Below, in pieces: positions 61,586-64,000 of a DNA stretch of 64,000 nucleotides. How positions within the stretch are numbered: the first letter of the stretch is position 1; each line of letters begins with the position of its first letter. The DNA is taken from the NCBI GenBank assembly GCA_022839785.1, contig JALHJW010000011.1:1-64000 (forward strand), given 5' to 3'. The notes under the pieces are model-generated. The model searched no databases. It was not told where the DNA came from and saw only the letters and a program-made list of their open reading frames with translations. Source of the DNA: Desulfovibrio sp. GTDB taxonomy: Bacteria; Desulfobacterota; Desulfovibrionia; Desulfovibrionales; Desulfovibrionaceae. A program made the position numbers and the translations under genes.

Positions 61586-63160
61586 ATGATCGACCCCGGC
61601 TACCCCGTGCTCACAGCCTTGATCTTCTTCCCCGTGCTGGCCGCGGCAGTGGTGATGTGCGTCCGCAACGACGGCGTGGCCCGGACGCTGACGCTCTGGG
61701 CCTCGGGCATCGAATGCGTGCTCGCCATCCCCCTGCTGCGGGACTTCCATGTCGAGAACGTGGCCTTCCAGTTCGTCGAGCGCATGGAGTGGGTGCCGAG
61801 CCTCGGCCTCTCCTACTATCTCGGCGTGGACGGCCTGTCTCTGCTCATGGTCCTGCTCACGGTGGCCATCCTGCCCCTGTGCGTGCTCTGCTCCTGGACC
61901 TACATCAAGCAGCGGGCCAAGGAATTCAACATCTGCCTCCTGCTCATGACCTCGGCCTGCGTGGGCGTCTTCTGCGCCCTGGACTTCGTGCTCTTCTACG
62001 TCTTCTGGGAGGCGATGCTGGTGCCCATGTACCTGCTCATCGCCATCTGGGGCGGTCCCCGGCGTAAATATGCCTCGCTCAAGTTCTTCCTCTACACCCT
62101 GGCGGGCTCCACCATGCTCCTCGTGGCCATGGTCGCCTTCGCCAAGGTGGGCGGGACCTTCTCCATCCCCGACCTGATGCAGATCGAGTTCTCCGAGCGC
62201 TTCCAGTTCTGGGCCTTCCTGGCCATGGCCCTGGCCTTCGCCATCAAGGTTCCCATGTTCCCGTTCCACACCTGGCTGCCCGCGGCGCACGTCGAGGCCC
62301 CCTCGGCCGGCTCCGTGATCCTGGCCTCGGTCCTCATCAAGATGGGCGCGTACGGCTTCCTGCGCTTCTGCATGACCCTCACGCCCGTCGCCATGGCCCA
62401 GTTCACGCCGCTCTTCATCGCCCTGTCCGTGGCGGGCATCCTCTACGGCGGCCTGATCTGCCTCGGCCAGACCGACATCAAGAAGCTCATCGCCTACTCC
62501 TCGGTGGCGCACATGGGCTTCTGCACCCTGGGCATCTTCGTCTACACGTTGCGTGGCGTGGAAGGCGCGCTGATGGTCATGCTCAACCACGGCATCGTCA
62601 CCGGCGGCCTGTTTATCATGATCGGCGCGATCTACGAACGCAGCCACAGCCGGGAGATTTCCGAGAACCAGGGCATGGGCAAGTACCTGCCCGCGTTCAT
62701 GGGCTTCTTCGGGCTCTTCTCCTTGTCCTCCCTTGGCTTCCCGGGGCTGAACAGCTTCGTGGGCGAGGCCCTGGTGCTCTTCGGGGCCTTCGGGGCGGAC
62801 TGGCGCATCGGTTTGCTCACCATCCCCGGCGCCATGCTCGGCGCGGCCTACATGCTCAGGCTCCTGCAGCGCATGGCCTATGCGCCCATCGGCCAGACCC
62901 CCTCGCCCAAGGGCAAGGGATGGGCCGACCTCTCCCTGCGCGAATGGGTCTACCTGACCCCGCTCGCCATCTTCACCATCGTCCTCGGCTTGGCTCCGGG
63001 CTTGGCCCTGCGCGTGGTCGAACCCTCGGTCAAGCATCTGCTGACGAACTTCGCCAAGCGGCAGAGCGTGGAGAGCGTTCTGGTGGACCAGGGCTTCAGG
63101 TCCCCTCCGTCCCTCTTCGGCAACGCACACGCCACTGAAACCCAAAGGAGCGCGCAGTGA
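61586..63160 (+). CDS. nuoM: NADH-quinone oxidoreductase subunit M
   Basis: 524 residues, about 14 membrane helices. 'YYLGVDGLSLLMVLLTVAIL', 'YVFWEAMLVPMYLLIAIWGG', 'FAIKVPMFPFHTWLPAAHVE' (TM7 Lys) and 'SSVAHMGFCTLGIFVYTLRG' are standard NuoM. One of the proton-translocating subunits. The stop overlaps the nuoN start (GTGA). Confidence 0.97.
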   Translation: MIDPGYPVLTALIFFPVLAAAVVMCVRNDGVARTLTLWASGIECVLAIPLLRDFHVENVAFQFVERMEWVPSLGLSYYLGVDGLSLLMVLLTVAILPLCVLCSWTYIKQRAKEFNICLLLMTSACVGVFCALDFVLFYVFWEAMLVPMYLLIAIWGGPRRKYASLKFFLYTLAGSTMLLVAMVAFAKVGGTFSIPDLMQIEFSERFQFWAFLAMALAFAIKVPMFPFHTWLPAAHVEAPSAGSVILASVLIKMGAYGFLRFCMTLTPVAMAQFTPLFIALSVAGILYGGLICLGQTDIKKLIAYSSVAHMGFCTLGIFVYTLRGVEGALMVMLNHGIVTGGLFIMIGAIYERSHSREISENQGMGKYLPAFMGFFGLFSLSSLGFPGLNSFVGEALVLFGAFGADWRIGLLTIPGAMLGAAYMLRLLQRMAYAPIGQTPSPKGKGWADLSLREWVYLTPLAIFTIVLGLAPGLALRVVEPSVKHLLTNFAKRQSVESVLVDQGFRSPPSLFGNAHATETQRSAQ

Positions 63161-64000
63161 AATTCGATCTCTTCCGCCTCCTCCCGGAGCTGTACCAGCT
63201 CCTTCTGGTGCTCGGCCTCTTCGTGCAGACCTGCGCGGGCCGGGAGCAGCAGCGCGAGGCAGGTTGGGTTCCCGCGGCAGCGGGCTTCGGCCTGCTCGTG
63301 GGCCTGGCCTCCGTGATCCTGCCGGACGGCGCGGCCACGGAGTTCTTCTGGGGCGCCTACCGCGTCGACGCGCTCTCCCAGTTCTTCAAGCTGGCCATCG
63401 CCATGGGCTTCTTCGTGGCCGTGCTCAACGGCTGGCGCAAGGGTCCCCTGGACGACGACAAGCGGGCGGACTACCTCTTCTTCCTCGCCCTTTCGGCCTG
63501 GGGCCTGATGCTCCTGGCCTCCAGCGTGGAGCTGATCACCGCCTACGTGGCCCTGGAAGTCTCGTCCTACAGCCTGTTCGCCGTGGTGCCCCTGCGCGCC
63601 AAGGAACGCAGCGCGGCCGAGGCGGGCATCAAGTACATCCTCTTCGGCGCGGCGGCCACGGCCATCTCGCTCTACGGACTCTCCTACGTCATCGCCGGAC
63701 AGCACACGACCTACATCGCCGAACTCGCCACCCGCACCTGGAGCTTCGAGGCCACGCCTTTGGCCTGCATCGGCCTCGCGTTGTTCCTGTGCGGCTTCTT
63801 CTACAAGCTGGCGCTCTTCCCGTTTCACTTCTGGGCGCCTGACGTCTACGACGGTGCGAGCAACGAGACCGCCGCCTTCGTGGCCACCCTGCCCAAGCTG
63901 GGCGCGGTGGTCATCCTGGTGCGCATGGCCGCGCTGATCACGCCGGGGCTGGAGGTCACCACCTTCATCGCCCTGCTGGGCGCGCTCTCCATGACCGTGG
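63157..64000 (+). CDS. nuoN: NADH-quinone oxidoreductase subunit N, truncated by window end
   Basis: 281 residues visible; the gene runs past base 64000. 'YRVDALSQFFKLAIAMGFFV', 'TAYVALEVSSYSLFAVVPLR' (TM5 Glu), 'AEAGIKYILFGAAATAISLY' and 'FFYKLALFPFHFWAPDVYDG ASN' are NuoN signatures. GTG start with an AAAGGAG site. Confidence 0.96.
   Translation, partial: MKFDLFRLLPELYQLLLVLGLFVQTCAGREQQREAGWVPAAAGFGLLVGLASVILPDGAATEFFWGAYRVDALSQFFKLAIAMGFFVAVLNGWRKGPLDDDKRADYLFFLALSAWGLMLLASSVELITAYVALEVSSYSLFAVVPLRAKERSAAEAGIKYILFGAAATAISLYGLSYVIAGQHTTYIAELATRTWSFEATPLACIGLALFLCGFFYKLALFPFHFWAPDVYDGASNETAAFVATLPKLGAVVILVRMAALITPGLEVTTFIALLGALSMTV

Overview
The window is about two-thirds G+C and reads as chromosome of a sulfate-reducing deltaproteobacterium of the Desulfovibrio group (Desulfovibrionaceae or a close relative). 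The strongest pointers are a complete hmc operon (sixteen-heme HmcA plus the HmcBCDEF membrane complex), a complex I operon without the NADH-oxidising module, and a small dual-CXXC protein with an in-frame UGA that looks like selenocysteine. The assignment rests on gene content, not on a 16S sequence; only the 3' end of a 5S rRNA is present.

Layout. 1-140: end of an rRNA operon and its terminator. 194-1574: a lower-GC islet with an unknown protein and a HigBA-type toxin-antitoxin pair. 1700-6000: AraC regulator, EamA exporter, an old yellow enzyme fused to a universal-stress domain, and an SRPBCC protein. 6100-20300: two RND efflux systems (the second with its own MarR regulator), a TolC channel, a 3D-domain protein, HU, a PilZ protein and thiol peroxidase. 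20370-24430: three small genes, the selenoprotein, a frameshifted hybrid kinase and an M48 lipoprotein protease. 24440-31700: a phage-type repressor lacking its catalytic residues, a UMF1 transporter, ribB under an FMN riboswitch, MltB, tmk, a YhaM-like nuclease, surE and a Skp-like lipoprotein. 31755-36250: HAD phosphatase, fba-gap, rnhA. 36250-43230: HD-GYP phosphodiesterase, nucleotide-sugar enzymes, a DegT aminotransferase and an RlmD-type methyltransferase. 43234-43989: no convincing gene, but structured DNA/RNA and the hmc promoter. 43990-50340: hmcABCDEF. 50577-52658: a molybdopterin oxidoreductase on the opposite strand. 52977-64000: nuoABCDHIJK, an extra antiporter-like subunit, a small membrane protein, nuoL-like, nuoM and nuoN, which runs off the edge.

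Functionally, the right third is respiratory. Hmc takes electrons from periplasmic cytochrome c across the membrane to a cytoplasmic HdrD-like protein, and the NADH-module-less complex I couples an unidentified donor to quinone reduction and ion pumping with four antiporter-like subunits. The left two thirds are envelope, efflux, signalling and housekeeping genes. Many neighbours overlap by 4 nt (ATGA/GTGA), showing tight operons. The long antisense ORFs typical of high-GC DNA were not annotated.
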